A DNA stretch of 64,000 nt from Tolypeutes matacus (taxonomy: Eukaryota > Chordata > Mammalia > Cingulata > Chlamyphoridae): positions 236,606 to 300,605 of the forward strand of contig JAKSZT010054583.1 in the NCBI GenBank assembly GCA_026826555.1, read 5' to 3'. Both the position numbers and the translations under genes were made by a program. Positions 23,678-37,329 of the stretch are shown here, in pieces. How positions within the stretch are numbered: the first letter of the stretch is position 1; each line of letters begins with the position of its first letter. The notes under the pieces were generated by a model. The model was not told the origin of the DNA. It saw only the letters and a list, made by a program, of their open reading frames with translations, and made no database searches.

Positions 23678-26600
23678 GTAATGTACCTTGATGTTCTTTA
23701 CAGAATGGAGTGTTGAAATACAGAGTTCAGATCAGCATTTAGGACCATACATCAATAGGGAGAAGCTACAATATTAAGCTTTCTGCAAAGTCCATGGACA
23801 TTAACAAAAATGTCCATTACAGCCATTAATAAAACTGTCCAAAGCCCAAACAGATAACCTGTTTTCTTGAATAAATGCAAATAATTCACTTACTATTTCC
23901 TGCAAGGGACATTTGACATTAGATTGTATTACTAAGGAGGCAAATAGTTATATGAAACCCATGAACAATTTAAATACAAAGTGTTATTGCATGCACCGAC
24001 CTGGATAACCCACACCTACAGAAGATGAATAATGTAGAGGATGAATATTAATTCATAGTTTTATGAATATTTCTGTGGAAACTAAATTTAAAGAGCTTGC
24101 ATGGATAATTCCGGAAAGCATCACCTTTTTCAGTAGTGTCAAAGATATATTCCAGACAATGCCAAAATTTTTTTAGATGTGCTGAAAATTTCTTAGATGT
24201 TTTATGTCTACAAGGCAATGTATATCAACATATCCTTACATGTTGAGATTATCAAAAATAACTTTCTAGAAAGAAACAGTGTGGTTTCTTCCTTTCAATG
24301 GTTCCACAAATGTATAACAGTTTCTTGTCTGATGCAAAGCATGACATTTTAAAAATTAACCAAATGCCAATGGATTTGAATTTCACCTGTGAAATAATTC
24401 CATGAAGACAAATGATTGATGGGAAAATTGATGCTCTGGCACATCAGTGTCACCTGACTTAATTGAAGGTTGTCACTCAACAAGGTTGCTTTTAATAGAT
24501 TTTTTTTTCCTGGATAGACAATAATATTCCCATTGTAATTTTTTAAAAGTTATCAAAGAAAGACTCCCTACCCACTCCCTATTTAATTCTAATTGTACTC
24601 ATTGTCTCTTGCCACTGGCTATAACAAAATAATTTCTTAAGACAAAATATGGATTGGTATACAAAATCACCATCCCTTTGAAATGATTTTTGTTTTTTCA
24701 ATTTCATGCATGGCAGTGCAGTATAAGTTTATATTTTATAAGTTATAAATAACACATTTATTCTGAAAATATTTGATGGGCTAGAATAATTTTTACCCCG
24801 AAGCCATATATCCTGGGAGCCTCTGCACATAGTCATGAGCATGGAATCATACAACTATCAGGGGTTGTAGAAGAGATATAATACAAGCACGTAATTTTAC
24901 AGGAGAGGGAGTGAGTCCCAAATAAGTCATTTGTCTGGCTCAAGAGATAGTAAATCAGAGATCCAACACTGAAACACTGAAACTTCCAAAGAAGCATATA
25001 ATCATTTCAGTATGCATCTATCTAGATAGGATGATAGAATTTCAAACACTATTTCAAGTGAGGCTTATTCTGTGACACTCTGCCCTTGACATCCATACAT
25101 AGATCTTTAGCAAATCACCTTCCAGGCTGGAATGGAGGCAACAAAAAAGGAGTTGTTTTCCGGTGGCATTCTAGGAACATGGACCTTGCCTTGCCTTTCC
25201 CTCTGCAGAGACGATAAGAAGCAAAGTTTCTCTTGGCAAATACATCGCCTGGTCCTGCCCACTGGTTTCACTAGCACTGAAGCTCCCAGGGCACATTTGG
25301 CTTGTCTATCCACTCAATAACGTAGAGAGCTGGAGGGGAGAAGTAGATGCTTCATCCTGTTAAGAAGGCAGCTTGCTTCTGACAGCAAAATATTCATCTT
25401 ATGATGTACCTTGACTTATGGATAAGAACCCCTGAAGTTTTTAATATTCCTTTACTATTCCGGGCAAGCCATACTAACCTTGGTAATCGTGCAGTTTGTC
25501 ATTCACCCAGTAGTTTTATATTTGTCACATGCTCCGTGATAATTTGTTATTCATGACAACATCTTGAGAGATACATGAGGGAACTTCACTTCCCACTCAT
25601 CAGCCTTGAAACTATGACTCTTCCTTTATCTTACCCCACCCCTGAAGTAACAAGAACTACAATAACAACTGTATTTAAGGCACTGTGAAAGGGATTGTAC
25701 GAAGAGTGAATGTTTCTGAAATTAGACCGGTGAACTTACCCAAACACAGCAAAACTGTATCATTATATGACACCAAGACCAGAATCAGATCATTTGGGAG
25801 GAAGCTAGGGCAATTAAAAAAAAATTGGAATCAATACAATGGGAAAAAATATTTTAACATTTGGAGCTGCCCAGCAAGGAAACCCTCTATCTTGACAAGG
25901 GCTAAGAACTAGATACTTTATAGCTCAGGCGGGAACAATACGACCATCATTTGGGAATAGGAGAAGGATTTATTCTTTGGGTTGGAAAATGGTAGGTTTA
26001 AAAAATGAAAAATTATATAGTTTCCTGCGCTTTCTTTTAAATTACCTCCTATTCAGTAAAAATGAAAACTGAAAATGTTCCAGTAACTTTGATTTAATAA
26101 AGACATTTAAAATAGTTAGACCCTTTTGGCAATATTTTTACCCTAATCAGAAACATGCCAGGTGATGAGGGAGGCAGTCACTAAACCACAGGCAATTCCT
26201 TGACCACAGATCTTGACCTTGACATTGCTAAGGACATGGAATGTTAAAGGAGAAACCTTGCTCCAGAATGACTATAAATTTCTACAGGTGGTCATCGTAA
26301 TTGGAAATTATTTTCTACATGCATCATCTCACCAGGAAAGTTAGATAACTGTTTCTAGTCAGTTTGTTTATAACACAATTCTCATCTGTTAATGATTTGA
26401 TTACCTGCCACATGTCTCACTTAGTTATTTTGGGGTTATATTATGGGGAAAAAATCCCCTTTAGCAGTAATAATCCCTGAATAACGAAAAAGGACACAAG
26501 TGACCACTAATTCTAGGCTGAGGAAAATCTGGTATGACTAGTATATTTGTGACTTGGAAACAGAACCAATTGACTTTGATCATTTCCATGTTGTATGATC

Positions 26601-27135
26601 GACCTCTAGTGGTCAGAATATGCCATTTACTGGGCAGAACCTTGATTTCAGTTTGTTTTATTGAAAAATTAGTTTGAGATTTAGTATCAGATATTGAGCT
26701 CTTATATTTTATTTCTTCTAGGGTAATGCTTTTAACATTTTATACGACATGTCTGTGTATGTATATGAGTGCATAGATGTATATGTGTATGTATATGAGT
26801 GCATAGATGCTTATATTTTATAACCCATATATGTATCTACTAAGAAAAAAAATATGAAACACAATCCAGTGAAATATTTGTCCCTTGGAATATCTCATGA
26901 AAGAAAGGAAATATGTCAAGCACTTTAACATTTACCTTTCTGTGCCTGAGCTAAATTATAAATCATGAGCCCAGAGACACTGAATTATAGGTTGTGAAGA
27001 AATACCACCCTGAGTCATCTACTTATCCGACTTCAGACGGAGCTGAACACATATTGTTTCAGAATGATGATAGTCTTGTACACTGTTTCCAGGCATCATG
27101 ACCTTTGAAATGACATTTATTTCTTTTTCTCATAG
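23678..27135 (+). other. 3.5 kb intron within Ig1
   Basis: No gene is present. It is mainly unique AT-rich DNA. A short tandem duplication occurs at about 26757-26812, where the unit 'gtatgtatatgagtgcatag' appears twice. The acceptor is TTTTTCTCATAG. Confidence 0.8.
26750..26812 (+). repeat. two-copy tandem duplication, unit about 30 bp
   Basis: The sequence 'gtatgtatatgagtgcatag' recurs after a 'tatatgtgt' spacer within an alternating purine/pyrimidine context. It is a minisatellite-like locus with only about two units here. Confidence 0.7.
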
Positions 27136-27308
27136 ATGGAGAATGAATAATGGGGATATTGATCTGACAAGTGATCGGTACAGTATGGTGGGAGGAAATC
27201 TTGTCATCAACAACCCCGACAAACAGAAAGATGCTGGAATATACTACTGTTTAGCCTCAAATAACTATGGGATGGTCAGAAGCACTGAAGCAACCCTGAG
27301 CTTTGGAT
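27136..27308 (+). CDS. CNTN1: contactin-1 exon, second half of Ig1 (residues 76-133)
   Basis: The exon is 173 nt, phase 2 to phase 1, with donor GGAT|GTAAGT. It contains the Ig1 core Trp (KWRMNNGD), then GNLVINNPDKQKDAGIYYC with the F-strand cysteine C114 in the DAGIYYC motif. It ends with YGMVRSTEATLSFG as the G strand. C114 pairs with C65 from the preceding exon. The DxGxYxC pattern marks this as a genuine I-set Ig fold. Confidence 0.97.
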
Positions 27309-30178
27309 GTAAGTAATTGTTAATTTAAAAAAGAGCAAATGTATTAAGTGAAGTAAAATTTAAATGTGTTTTAACTCTTCATAAAAAGCTATATAAATAA
27401 GAAAACTAAATCTGTGATGGTCAACTCTTTCATCTTTTCTCTTCTCTTAAAATGCTTCCTCTAGACACTCTTAAAAAATGGACTCTCTTGCCTCAATATT
27501 CCAAAAAAATTTATGGAGTGCTTTTTGTGTGAGATATTAAAGGAAACACCTTCTCTCCCCATGTACAGGTTGTAGTTTGCTGGTAGTCAGACAAGTCATG
27601 TACACATGAAAGTTTTAAATTAAAATACAAGAAAGTTTGTTGTGACCTTCAAAGTAGACATCAGTGAATACTATTATAAGAGTTCAGCAAGAAGATAAAT
27701 TGAGAAGGAAGACAGTGAGGGGAAGGATTCATAGAGGAGATGGGTCTTATATGAGTAAGCAGGCCTTCATTGCATGGTGAAGAAAAAATTTCAAGACAGC
27801 AAATTATCACGGGAAGTATTATGAATGCACTTGAAATAGTGAGCGATGGTATTTGAAAGTAAACCCAGGCTGTGTCTGAAGGATCTTGAATGGCAGCATT
27901 AAAGGAAGGGCTATGCCATGCATTCTCCCAGGGAGGTGATGTCAGCCACAGGGGATGAAAATTATGGGCAGGAGAATGTATCTTAGATATTTTATCACAA
28001 TGGTTTGTGGACCTCCAAATCTCAGCTCTACCTGATAAAATCTTATTGCTTAGCATTTAATTTCTCTTGTTAGGAAAAATTAAATATTAATTAATTAAAA
28101 TGTAAATAAAATTAAGATTTCCCCTTTATGGAGGCAATGGTGAAAAACAGTGTGAGAAACACTGTACTAAGCTGAAAATTAGACCTGTTCTAGAGGAGAA
28201 TTGTACTTTGGGGGTGGGGTTGGACCAGATGATCTCCACCATATGATTTTGTGGGTCAGCATTAAATCTTTTGTGGAGTGGATTATAAGATTATAATGAT
28301 GTGTGGTTTTTTTTTTTTTTTTTTTGAGATAATAAAAAAATTTATTTGAATGAGAAAATAAACATATTTATAAAAATAAAAGAATGAATTAAAACAAAAC
28401 CTAAGGAAAGATGATTTTAGACAGAAATCATTTCCAAATTTGAAAATAATGAACAAAATGGAATTTCTAGATGTTTAAAACATTACATTAAAATATCAAA
28501 TGGATAGAGTAAACATTAGATTAAATAAAATTAAATAAATAATTTGCTAACAGAAATATATAGGAAATGAGAAAATAAACATCTGAGAAAGAGGCAGCAT
28601 TGAAGAATCAATGCAAAATTAAGATATAGTAAAAATAGATTTAAAATAATTTTAGATGTAAAGACTAAAGAGTAAAAGGTGGCATCACTCAAAATTATAA
28701 TTGCTACGAAATATCCAAAATGACACCAGGAAATTAAAATAAGTCCAAACACAGTTATATCAAAGTGATACTTCACACACACACACACAAATGAAAAGAA
28801 CTATCATAAAATTAATCAGAGAAAAGGATGGACCATATACAATGGGACAATATTTTTTGCCAGTCAGAAAAATAAAGGCCAGAAGTTATTTACTTTGCAG
28901 GGATGTGTGAAAATAATTTTCAATGAGTGATGACCTACTCAGCTACATTAACCATTTAAAACTAAGGAATAAGTAAAGAAAATTTCAACACAAAAGATTG
29001 AAACAGTTTAGATTTGTGGAATATTATGAAAAACTATAAATTATGTAATTTATTAATAAATTGTACCCATTGGGAAAGAATGGACTCAGGAAGAAAACAA
29101 AAAAATTAAATTTTTTTGATAACTAGGAGGGAGTGAGAAGTCAGATTAAATTAGTGAGGTGACAATAGGGATGTAAAGGAGGCACAAAACCTTGAGGATG
29201 GAGTTGACAGAATGCATTGTTCTGAAGGAAAGGAGACCACTATATAATTTTTTTTTTCAAGGAAAGTCTAGTCAAAGGGCAGAAATATCCTGCTCTTGTT
29301 AAAAGTGGGATGTGAGGAAGTAAAACAAATTTCAAAGATGGGAGGAACCATTTAAATGGTGGTTTCACACTCAGAGGTTATAGTGACATTAAGTTATTCA
29401 AGTTGAAATGTCAAGTAGGCATTTGGGGATTAGCAATGGCATTCAAGTGAAACATTAGGGCTGAAGGTGGAGATTCGATGGGTAATAATTAGAAGAGATG
29501 ATTTTTTCAGAGACATTTTGAGGGAAATAAAAATGAGATATTACAGTTTGGGCGCTGATCACAGGTAGGAACGGGAGGAGAGGCAGGTCTGAAACAGTAT
29601 AAACATCAGTAAAAGAAATAAAGACTCAAAATAACAGACTATGAGGGAATCAAGCAAAACGCAAATTCTAAATATGCAGAAAAGAGTAAAGGAAATGAGA
29701 ACTGAGGAAAACCCAGAATTTGAAAAGGAGGAAGAGATTGGTACCTTCAAGTTCCCCAACTAGGATCTTGCCTTTTACCCTTATTCCTTCCCTTGAGAAG
29801 GGAAATGCAAACTTCAAATGCAGCCATTCCTCTGAGTCATTCAACCTAACTCACTTTCTCTGGTGTCGTCCAAGCCCATTATATTTCCAGAAATCCTTAT
29901 TGCAATTCTTCCTAAATCTGAGGCAAAAGTCTTTAGGATATTTGAAATCTCCCGAGTTGTCAAAAGAACTAAGCAGACTGCCATCGATATCCATAAGCTT
30001 TGTGTTCACTTACTTAGTGTATGAGACATCAGCATGATAAAAAAAGAAGTTGGCTTTCAGACCTTTCACAAAGCCAAATAAGAAGCACAGTAGCTCAAAA
30101 GTGAGTTCACTGCTGAGCAGTAAAATTTAAGGAATGCCTCTGTTTGTATTAATGTTTTCTTTTTTCTTCCATAATTAG
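27309..30178 (+). other. 2.9 kb intron between Ig1 and Ig2
   Basis: It contains a diverged L2/MIR-like area at about 27660-28060. A poly-T stretch lies at about 28307-28326, followed by an AT-rich segment at 28330-29050 with LINE-1/HAL1-like character and a (CA)n run at 28771-28787. The acceptor is TTTCTTCCATAATTAG. No gene is seen. Confidence 0.7.
28330..29050 (+). repeat. old L1/HAL1-like fragment
   Basis: A-rich sense sequence in which 'catatacaatgggacaatat' and 'aaaggccagaagttattta' recall the segment downstream of the nucleic-acid-binding part of L1 ORF1. It is highly diverged and the call is tentative. Confidence 0.35.
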
Positions 30179-30274
30179 ATCTTGACCCTTTCCCACCTGA
30201 GGACCGCCCTGAGGTCAGAGTGAAAGAAGGGAAAGGAATGGTGCTTCTCTGTGATCCTCCATATCATTTTCCAG
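30179..30274 (+). CDS. CNTN1: contactin-1 exon, start of Ig2 (residues 134-165)
   Basis: This short exon of 96 nt is phase 1 on both sides, with donor CCAG|GTAAAT. It encodes the Ig1-Ig2 linker Y(split)LDPFPPEDRPEV and then the Ig2 B strand VKEGKGMVLLCDPPYHFP, with B-strand cysteine C158. The 17.4 kb intron that follows separates it from the rest of Ig2. Because it is symmetrical, skipping would keep frame but destroy the Ig2 disulfide. Confidence 0.96.
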
Positions 30275-31319
30275 GTAAATTTAGTTCCTCTGTGACTATA
30301 AGCATTTCTGAAATGAAATTTGCAAGTTGTTATTTTCTTAATAATGATGATACATTTATAATCAAACAGGACATAATATTTGCTATAGCTTGTAATGGAT
30401 CACATTCTAGTGCTTCAAGACTCTTCCTTTTGGCTCTATAGTCACTGGACCCTAATTCCAAATATCTATAATCATTTTAGCTTTTAAACAATATATATGT
30501 TAGATTATGACCTCACTAAAGTTCCTGTTACACCAGAGAAAATATGATAGATTTTCTAGAAATTATTCCTGAAATAGAACAGTACCAAGGAATGATATAT
30601 AATCTGTCATTTCACTAACAATTTCATATCTACAATGTAATATGAACTGTAATTAAATGTGAGAAAGAGATAGAGACATAATAAATTAGTAATCTCTTCA
30701 GGAACACCAAGCTGCAAGAATAATCATCCACTTTAGAAAAAGGGCTACATTAACTAACATCTGTTACAGGATTCAACCTCTGAACATATGTTTTCTGTAA
30801 TTTGATACAACTAAAATAATAACTACCAATATGCTAATATAAAGGATAAAAACTTCATATATTTCACTAATTTTCACTTTTTATTTCTCATATATCCCTT
30901 TGAAATGATATATGAATACTACTTTTCTTGTTGAAAGAAAATATTGTTTTGTAGTCTCACATTTCAAATATTGCGTCATAAATTTGAATTTAAATATCTA
31001 TATAAGAATGAAACATGAAAGGCTCTGTTATAAATGGTTTTCTGTAGAATTCATTAGCCTGGTTCATACACACACACACACACGGTTTCTGGTTGTGACA
31101 ACCACAGGAGAAAGACTACTAAATGATAAATAAAGGAGGAATATATGAAGTTCAAAATGTTGTGATAATTTCTCTGAGAATGTTTTTCTTGAGGAACTGC
31201 TGGAACTATGAAAAAAATGCCCTCATCTTCATAGCATTTCCCCCAAGCAAAGTTGGTTTCCATAAGCAGCCAGTTATTACATTTGACCACACTCAGCACT
31301 GGATGAACTTCATATAGTC

Positions 31320-32330
31320 ACTTGCTCACTCAGCTGATTTCTTCTGTGCACTTGCTATGTGCCAGGCTCGGTTTATGGCACAGGGATACATTAGTGAGAA
31401 AAAGAGAAAAAGTCGTATCTCTACTGGGAGAGACAGACAATAAACAAGATAAATAGTTAAACAGCATGTTAGATACTGATAGATAAGAGCTAGAAACAAA
31501 AATAATGCAGAAAAAGGGAAGTATTAAGGGATGGTTGACATTTTTAAAAATTATCACTGAGAAGATACCTCTCAATAAAGATACTTCTTCAATAAATTGA
31601 AGAAATGAAGGAGCTAACAATACAGGTATCTGAAGGAGGGGCATGCCAGGCAGATGACGCAACAAGGACAAAGACCTGAGATGGGATATGGGGGAAGCCT
31701 GAGGATGGCGGGCTGGAATAGAGTGAATAAGGTAGACTCTTATAGGAAATGAAATCAGAGAAGTCCAAGAGCCTTATAAGTCATAGTCATTACTTTGACT
31801 TTTGAGTGAGATTTTCATTGGAGAACTTTGATAAGAGAAGTCACATATATGGCTTAAGTTATAGGAAAATGACTCTGGCTACTGTTTTAAGAAAGGACTG
31901 CATGGTGGGGCAAGAGTGAAAAGAGGTAGATCAGTTAAGCATTATTGCAAGTGATAAAACAGGATGGTGGCAGTGGAAGTGGGAAGAAGTGATTACATTC
32001 TAAATGTACTTTGAAGAAAGAGCCAAGGGGACTTGCTGGTAGACTATGTAGGCTATAAGAGAAATAGGGAAGTCAAGAATGGCATAAAAGCTGTTGTCAC
32101 GAGCTCCTGAAAGAATGGAACTGCCATTACCTAGGCTGGAGGAACAGGTGTGGGCATATTAAATATGAGGTGTTTAAGTTGGAGTTTAGGGGCAAGGTCT
32201 GAACTGAAAATATCAATTTGTGAGTTATATAAATTATTTTTAAAGCCATCAGACTGCCTGTGATCACCTATGGAATTTGTATAGATAGATAGAAGAGGTC
32301 CAAGGAACACGTGTTGAGATTTATCTGATA
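31320..32330 (-). repeat. L2 LINE 3' portion, antisense to CNTN1
   Basis: Reading in + it has the reversed L2 tail 'cttgctatgtgccaggctcg', then 'agacagacaataaacaagat', 'aatgactctggctactg', 'gaagaggtccaaggaac' and other blocks in the order expected of an L2 3' region. It is an ancient mammalian LINE with no coding capacity left. Confidence 0.75.
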
Positions 32331-32879
32331 TAAGTTTGTTTTCACAGTCATTATCGTATCTTAACTGCTGTGCTGAATGAAGAATTTCATGGACCAAAAC
32401 AAAATCTTGCTTTCTTTATCTTGGTAAAAACCTTGAAACCATGAAACCAAAATAGAACTCTTTATGGTCATTGGGACCTCTTCATCCCAATAAGATACAT
32501 AAGTTTACATGAAATAAAATCCAAGTTGGTCTTTTAAATGATTCCAAGAAACACATGAATCACAGAACAGAACCTGAGCAGCTCTCCATCTGCCTCTGTC
32601 AGTTTATGTTATTGTCAGCTTTATGACTTCTTCAAACATTAGACATGCTACCTTCAAATGTAAGAGTGGATATATGTTTCAAAACCATAATGTATGTGTA
32701 TGTGTGTGTACTGTCTTACCATCTCCATGCCACAAATCCTCCTTCTTCCTAAATGAGGATAAATTTTTTGTGCTTTACAGCTTAGAAATTCTTTAGGTTG
32801 AGGCTGCAGAGGAATCCATCTTTTGGTTCTGAAGCTCTTAGAATGTTACATACGCAACTATTTATAGTTGCCAAGCCCT

Positions 32880-33080
32880 ATTGCTCTATTTGGTGATCTG
32901 GTAACATGGGATTCAGTTCTTACGATGTTGAGTAAACTTAGGCATGCCACTTAAACTCTTTGCACTGCAGTTTCCTCATTTGAAATTTGGAGATGATAAT
33001 TCCCATGCCACCTACTTCACAGAGCTTGTTGTGAGCTTCAAATTAAATAATGTACTTGGAAATGGTAAAATGCATATGTA
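32880..33080 (+). repeat. MIR element
   Basis: Sense MIR order is seen: 'cttaggcatgccacttaaac', 'cagtttcctcatttgaaatt', and a tail with 'cacagagcttgttgtgagc'. Confidence 0.75.
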
Positions 33081-33932
33081 ATTTCAATGTATTTTTATCA
33101 AAGTAAATAAACTATATCTTAGCACATTTAATATTTTGGATCCATTATTATTAAAAGAAATAAAATGTATTTTATTACACTGAAGATTTTTGATTTACAA
33201 TTACAGAAATGTTTTCTCTCATTTACATACATGAAAAAGATGCAGAAGGAAAAGTCTCATCTCTCAGAATCTAATATGTTTTTCCATGGATTTGGGTGCT
33301 CTACAATTCCTTGCAAAGGAGAAAACTAATTTGAAATACTTCACTAATTATGAACAATCACAAATGTGCATTTCAGTACAAATGTTTATTCAATTTTATC
33401 ATAACATTTGACATACAGCTGATTACCTACTGCCTAGCGCAAAGGACATGCTCAATAAATATTTGAAGAATGAGGGAGTAAAAGGGTGAAAGACTAAGTA
33501 AATGTGCTTTTTAAATTGATGATAGAATCTAGAAGTTACATTTTCATAGAAAGGTATATTTACCTATTCAAATTTTGTTTTATTATATTTCAGTAAGTAT
33601 TTGATAATTTTAATACTTCTTAAACTCTTAGACCTCAAAAAATGAAAATAAAATGCTGCTTCATTGCCAGTTAATCTTCTATCAGTGTTAGAAACTGAGT
33701 TCCCATATTTCACAGAATATAAATCATATATTGTATATTGAGAGAGAATATAGAGAATAAAAGCCCATCATTTGAAGAATAGATAATACTGACAAAATAC
33801 AAAATACCTAGTAATAGACATATTGTAATTGTAGAAGTTAATAAGAAAATGGGAATACTTTTATGAAAAGTAACTACTGGCCTATGAAATATGATCATGA
33901 ATGAGTCTCAACAGACTAAAAAGGTCAGCACA

Positions 33933-34021
33933 GGGGAGCGGGTATAGCTCAGTGGTTGAATGCCTGCTTCCCATGTACCAGGTCCTGGGTTCAATCCTTG
34001 ATACCTCCTGAAAAAAAAAAA
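33933..34021 (+). repeat. DAS-type SINE monomer with target-site duplication
   Basis: A tRNA-like head has an A-box at 33945-33955 (TAGCTCAGTGG) and a B-box at 33987-33997 (GGGTTCAATCC), followed by an A-tail. It is flanked by AAAAGGTCAGCACA (33919-33932) and AAAAGTCAGCACA (34022-34034). The near-perfect duplication suggests a fairly recent insertion. Confidence 0.9.
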
Positions 34022-34633
34022 AAAAGTCAGCACAAAAATAGGTGTGAATGAAAGAGTATACTAGGGAACACATTAGTCCACAGAATAACTTGGTATAAAT
34101 TTAAACAAATTCAAGATACAGTTTACTCTGGGTATCAAAGCACTAATAGGAAGCTATATGGATTTCTTTATTATAGATTCCATTTGTTATGGTTAATTAA
34201 CAAAAGAAAAAACAAAACACCTGATCCTAAAAAAGTTTGCAAATTATTCCTCAAATGTACTTCAAGGAAAAAAGATACATTGTTTAACAAGTTAGATAAG
34301 TGGTGTCTTTCCAAATAATATGATGAAACTAGCCAAATGCTCTGTAATTGGCCAAAATAAATTTCCCCTGTAATTTGTTCCACTCTCTCCTGGGGCAAGG
34401 GGAAGAAGTTTCAAACATCTATTGATAAAAACAACATTTCTTAAGTATGTGATAGCATGTACTCTTTCTGAAATATTAATTTTATAGTAATTTATTGTTC
34501 AAATCCAGCCAATAGTGCTACGAAGAAAACAGGTGATGGCTTTTTCAGAGATTATTGATTTTATCATTTGCATAGGGCATGTATGAAAAAATAATCTATT
34601 GAGTCCCCAATTGATTGGATCTGGGATTAGCAC

Positions 34634-34880
34634 TTTTTTTTTTAAAGATTTATTTTTATTTATTTATTTATCCCCCCCTTGCTGCTTGTGCTCGTTGTGT
34701 CCATGTGCTGTGCATTTTTCTGTGTCTGCTTGTCTCCCTTTGTTGGGTCATCTTGCTGCGCCAGCTCGCTCACTACACCATGCGGGCTGACTTTCCTTCA
34801 CCAGGAGGCCCTAGGAATTGAACCCGGGGCCTCCCATATGGTAAACGGGAGCCCAACCAATCGAGCCACAGCTGCTTCCC
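34634..34880 (-). repeat. long DAS-type SINE with target-site duplication
   Basis: On the - strand it starts GGGAAGCAGCTGTGGCTCGA, carries B-box GGGTTCAATTCC, and then a tRNA-unrelated body with 'gcagacacagaaaaatgcac'. It ends in an ATAAATAAATA / AAAATAAATC tail. The flanks are TGGGATTAGCAC (34622-34633) and AGGGATTAGCTC (34881-34892). I know this body and tail from armadillo SINEs, and it is the best taxonomic marker in the window. Confidence 0.9.
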
Positions 34881-34892
34881 AGGGATTAGCTC

Positions 34893-35580
34893 TTTTTTTT
34901 TTTTTTTTGTTTTGTTTTGTTTTGTTTTGCATTTTTTTTTTTTTTTTTATTATGGGTAAAAATCAAAATTCTCACAATACATACAAACATTTGTAAAATG
35001 ATATATAAATATATATGCATATATGTGTATTCGCTCACAAAAATGTTATTTATATATATATATACACATATATTTTAAGAGGTGCTTAGATTACCCAAAA
35101 TATTACACAGAACCCACTGGGATTCCCATGTTGCCCACCTCCCACACCTCCCACCACATCCCACACAAACATCTCCCACAGTGTGGCCCACCAACCTCAA
35201 TGAACTTACACATCCTGGAGCCTTGCCACCAACCATAGACCACAGTTCACACTGTAGACCACACTCTCTCCCACTCAGTTCTGAGTGGTGTGTGCTGATT
35301 TAAAATGGCCTACATCCATTGCCACAACAGAGCTCAGGACAACCTCCAACTCCCAAAGAAGCCCCTGTATTTCAACTGCTCATCCCCTCCCTACCCAAAA
35401 ACTGTCAAGTGGCCACTGGCTCCACCTCATTGTTATAATTTCTTGCATTGCAAGAATCACCATATGTGAGCAAGAGAATACCATCAAGCTCTTAATCACG
35501 GGAATCAACCAGGGCAATTATAACACCCATCACAGTACTGTTTGTTTCGGTCCTGGGGGGGCGGTAGAGAATGGTGAAAA
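34893..35580 (-). repeat. unidentified interspersed repeat, antisense
   Basis: The + strand begins with a long T-rich tract containing TTTTG repeats, as expected of the reversed A-tail of a retroposon. A C-rich block with 'ctcccacacctcccaccac' follows, then 'ggccactggctccacctcat'. It has the look of an abundant lineage-specific repeat, but I cannot name the family. Confidence 0.55.
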
Positions 35581-37329
35581 CATCAGTTCCTCCTACCTAT
35601 TTCTGTAAGGCCTTGGACAGGTCATTTAGCCTATCTACATTTTGGCCGCCCCATTTTTAATTAGCAGTAGCAACTCATACCTTTGTTGGAATGAGAGATG
35701 ATAGCTTCTAATGTATTACAATTATTATTATTTTGTTCAAATGAATGGCCTATCGGTAAGGTTACCATTTTTTAGACAAATTTAAATTAGGCTACAAGTC
35801 CCACAAGGGCAAAGTCCATGCCTGTCTTGTTTAGCAATGTTTGACACATAGTGGCAAGCATCCTCCCCTACCAATAACATCCTAGGTGAGTATGGTATAT
35901 TTGTTATGATTGATGAACAAATAGCAAAGCATTGCTACTATCTATGGTCAATGGTTTACATTTTGCATCATATTTATTAAATAAATCCACATTGGGCATT
36001 AAATCAGCCAGACCAATTTCATTATAGTCCAATATTACATACATACAAATAGCACCACAATAATCTGCCTGACCTAACATTTTGCCTCTTAAAGATTCAA
36101 ATATTGAAACTTGTCCTGTGACACAGAATATCTTAATTTTTAGAGGAACTAGGTAATAGCATGACTTAAAGAGTCAGACCAAAGTCATATTGATTCTACA
36201 ATTAAAATCTTGGTTTCCATATTAATGTAACTATGAAGCATTCAGTCTGTTATCAGTACATTCTGTATGTGGTATTTTGAATACATTGTATGGTTTTGAA
36301 CATCCTTTCTGTACAAAGGAAATCCATGGATTTTCCTGACATTTTAAATTATTTTTGGGGTAAACAATTGTGACCAAAATCATTGCAAAAATATTGATTT
36401 TCTTTTTAACTAAGAAGAGAAATATTGTTTGAGAATCAGACAGGTCCACATTCTTTTTAGAATTTACTATAAATATCAGTTTGAATCAAAGATTACATGA
36501 TATTTCTTTCTGAGTATGATATGTCCTGCCTGATTCCAGAAAGCCAATCATTTAAACAATCTAAATTTCTTCCATGATATTCACTAACCCTAAATCATGA
36601 CGGGGATAAAAATTTGTATAACCCAGTCATTCACAGATATAAATGTCTGCAGGAATATGTTACCAATAACTGAGTTGGAGGATTATAGTGGCTTTATTTT
36701 CTTTCTCTTTTCAACTTATATTTTCTATTTTTTTCAACACAATATACATGTTTTACATAGTAAAAAATTATGATTAAAAATAAAATAATATAATTATTCT
36801 AACTCTTTTCTTTATGTTGTATATTGCTGGAGAAAATTATATAAGTAATCTAAGCAGAACCCCAGCCACTCTGGGCTGACAGTGTTCAGCAATTCTTTTA
36901 GTTTCTCACAGTCAGCATTCTTTCATAGTCCCCAGTCACCCTAAGATACCTGCAGCAGAAAGGTGGTTTGTCATGATTATTTCATCCTTAAAAGAGTATT
37001 GTGAGATCTTAATCTTCAGCTATCTTACATCTAAAATCCTATCTAAACTGACTAAAGAGATTCTCATTTATAATATTCCTAATGGTAATAGTCATCATAT
37101 GGTCATAATGTTTTAAAAAGGAATTATGACCAAGAAGTATGCATTGCCCATATTTCCCTCTTATCCATTAGTGAAATTATTACTGATATGTCCACTCAAA
37201 GCAGGGAGAAATGGTAGAGATCGAAAACTACATGAAAAGCAGCAAATTAAAGAGGAAATTCAATTTGGGGCCCAATCAGCTACTGTGTTTAGCCAAAGAA
37301 ATTTCCTTGGTTAAGAATCACCATATGGA

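Noticed and set aside
27661..28056. 131-codon open frame on - strand
   Set aside because: It is in the intron between Ig1 and Ig2, within a diverged repeat-like area. No known protein pattern and no gene context.
28771..31083. CRISPR-like or structured repeat arrays
   Set aside because: The (CA)n runs at 28771-28787 and 31069-31083 are plain microsatellites. No spaced direct repeats of array type were seen anywhere in the window.
33945..33997. tRNA gene
   Set aside because: A-box and B-box are present, but the sequence is not foldable as a full tRNA. An A-tail and target duplications make it a tRNA-derived SINE.
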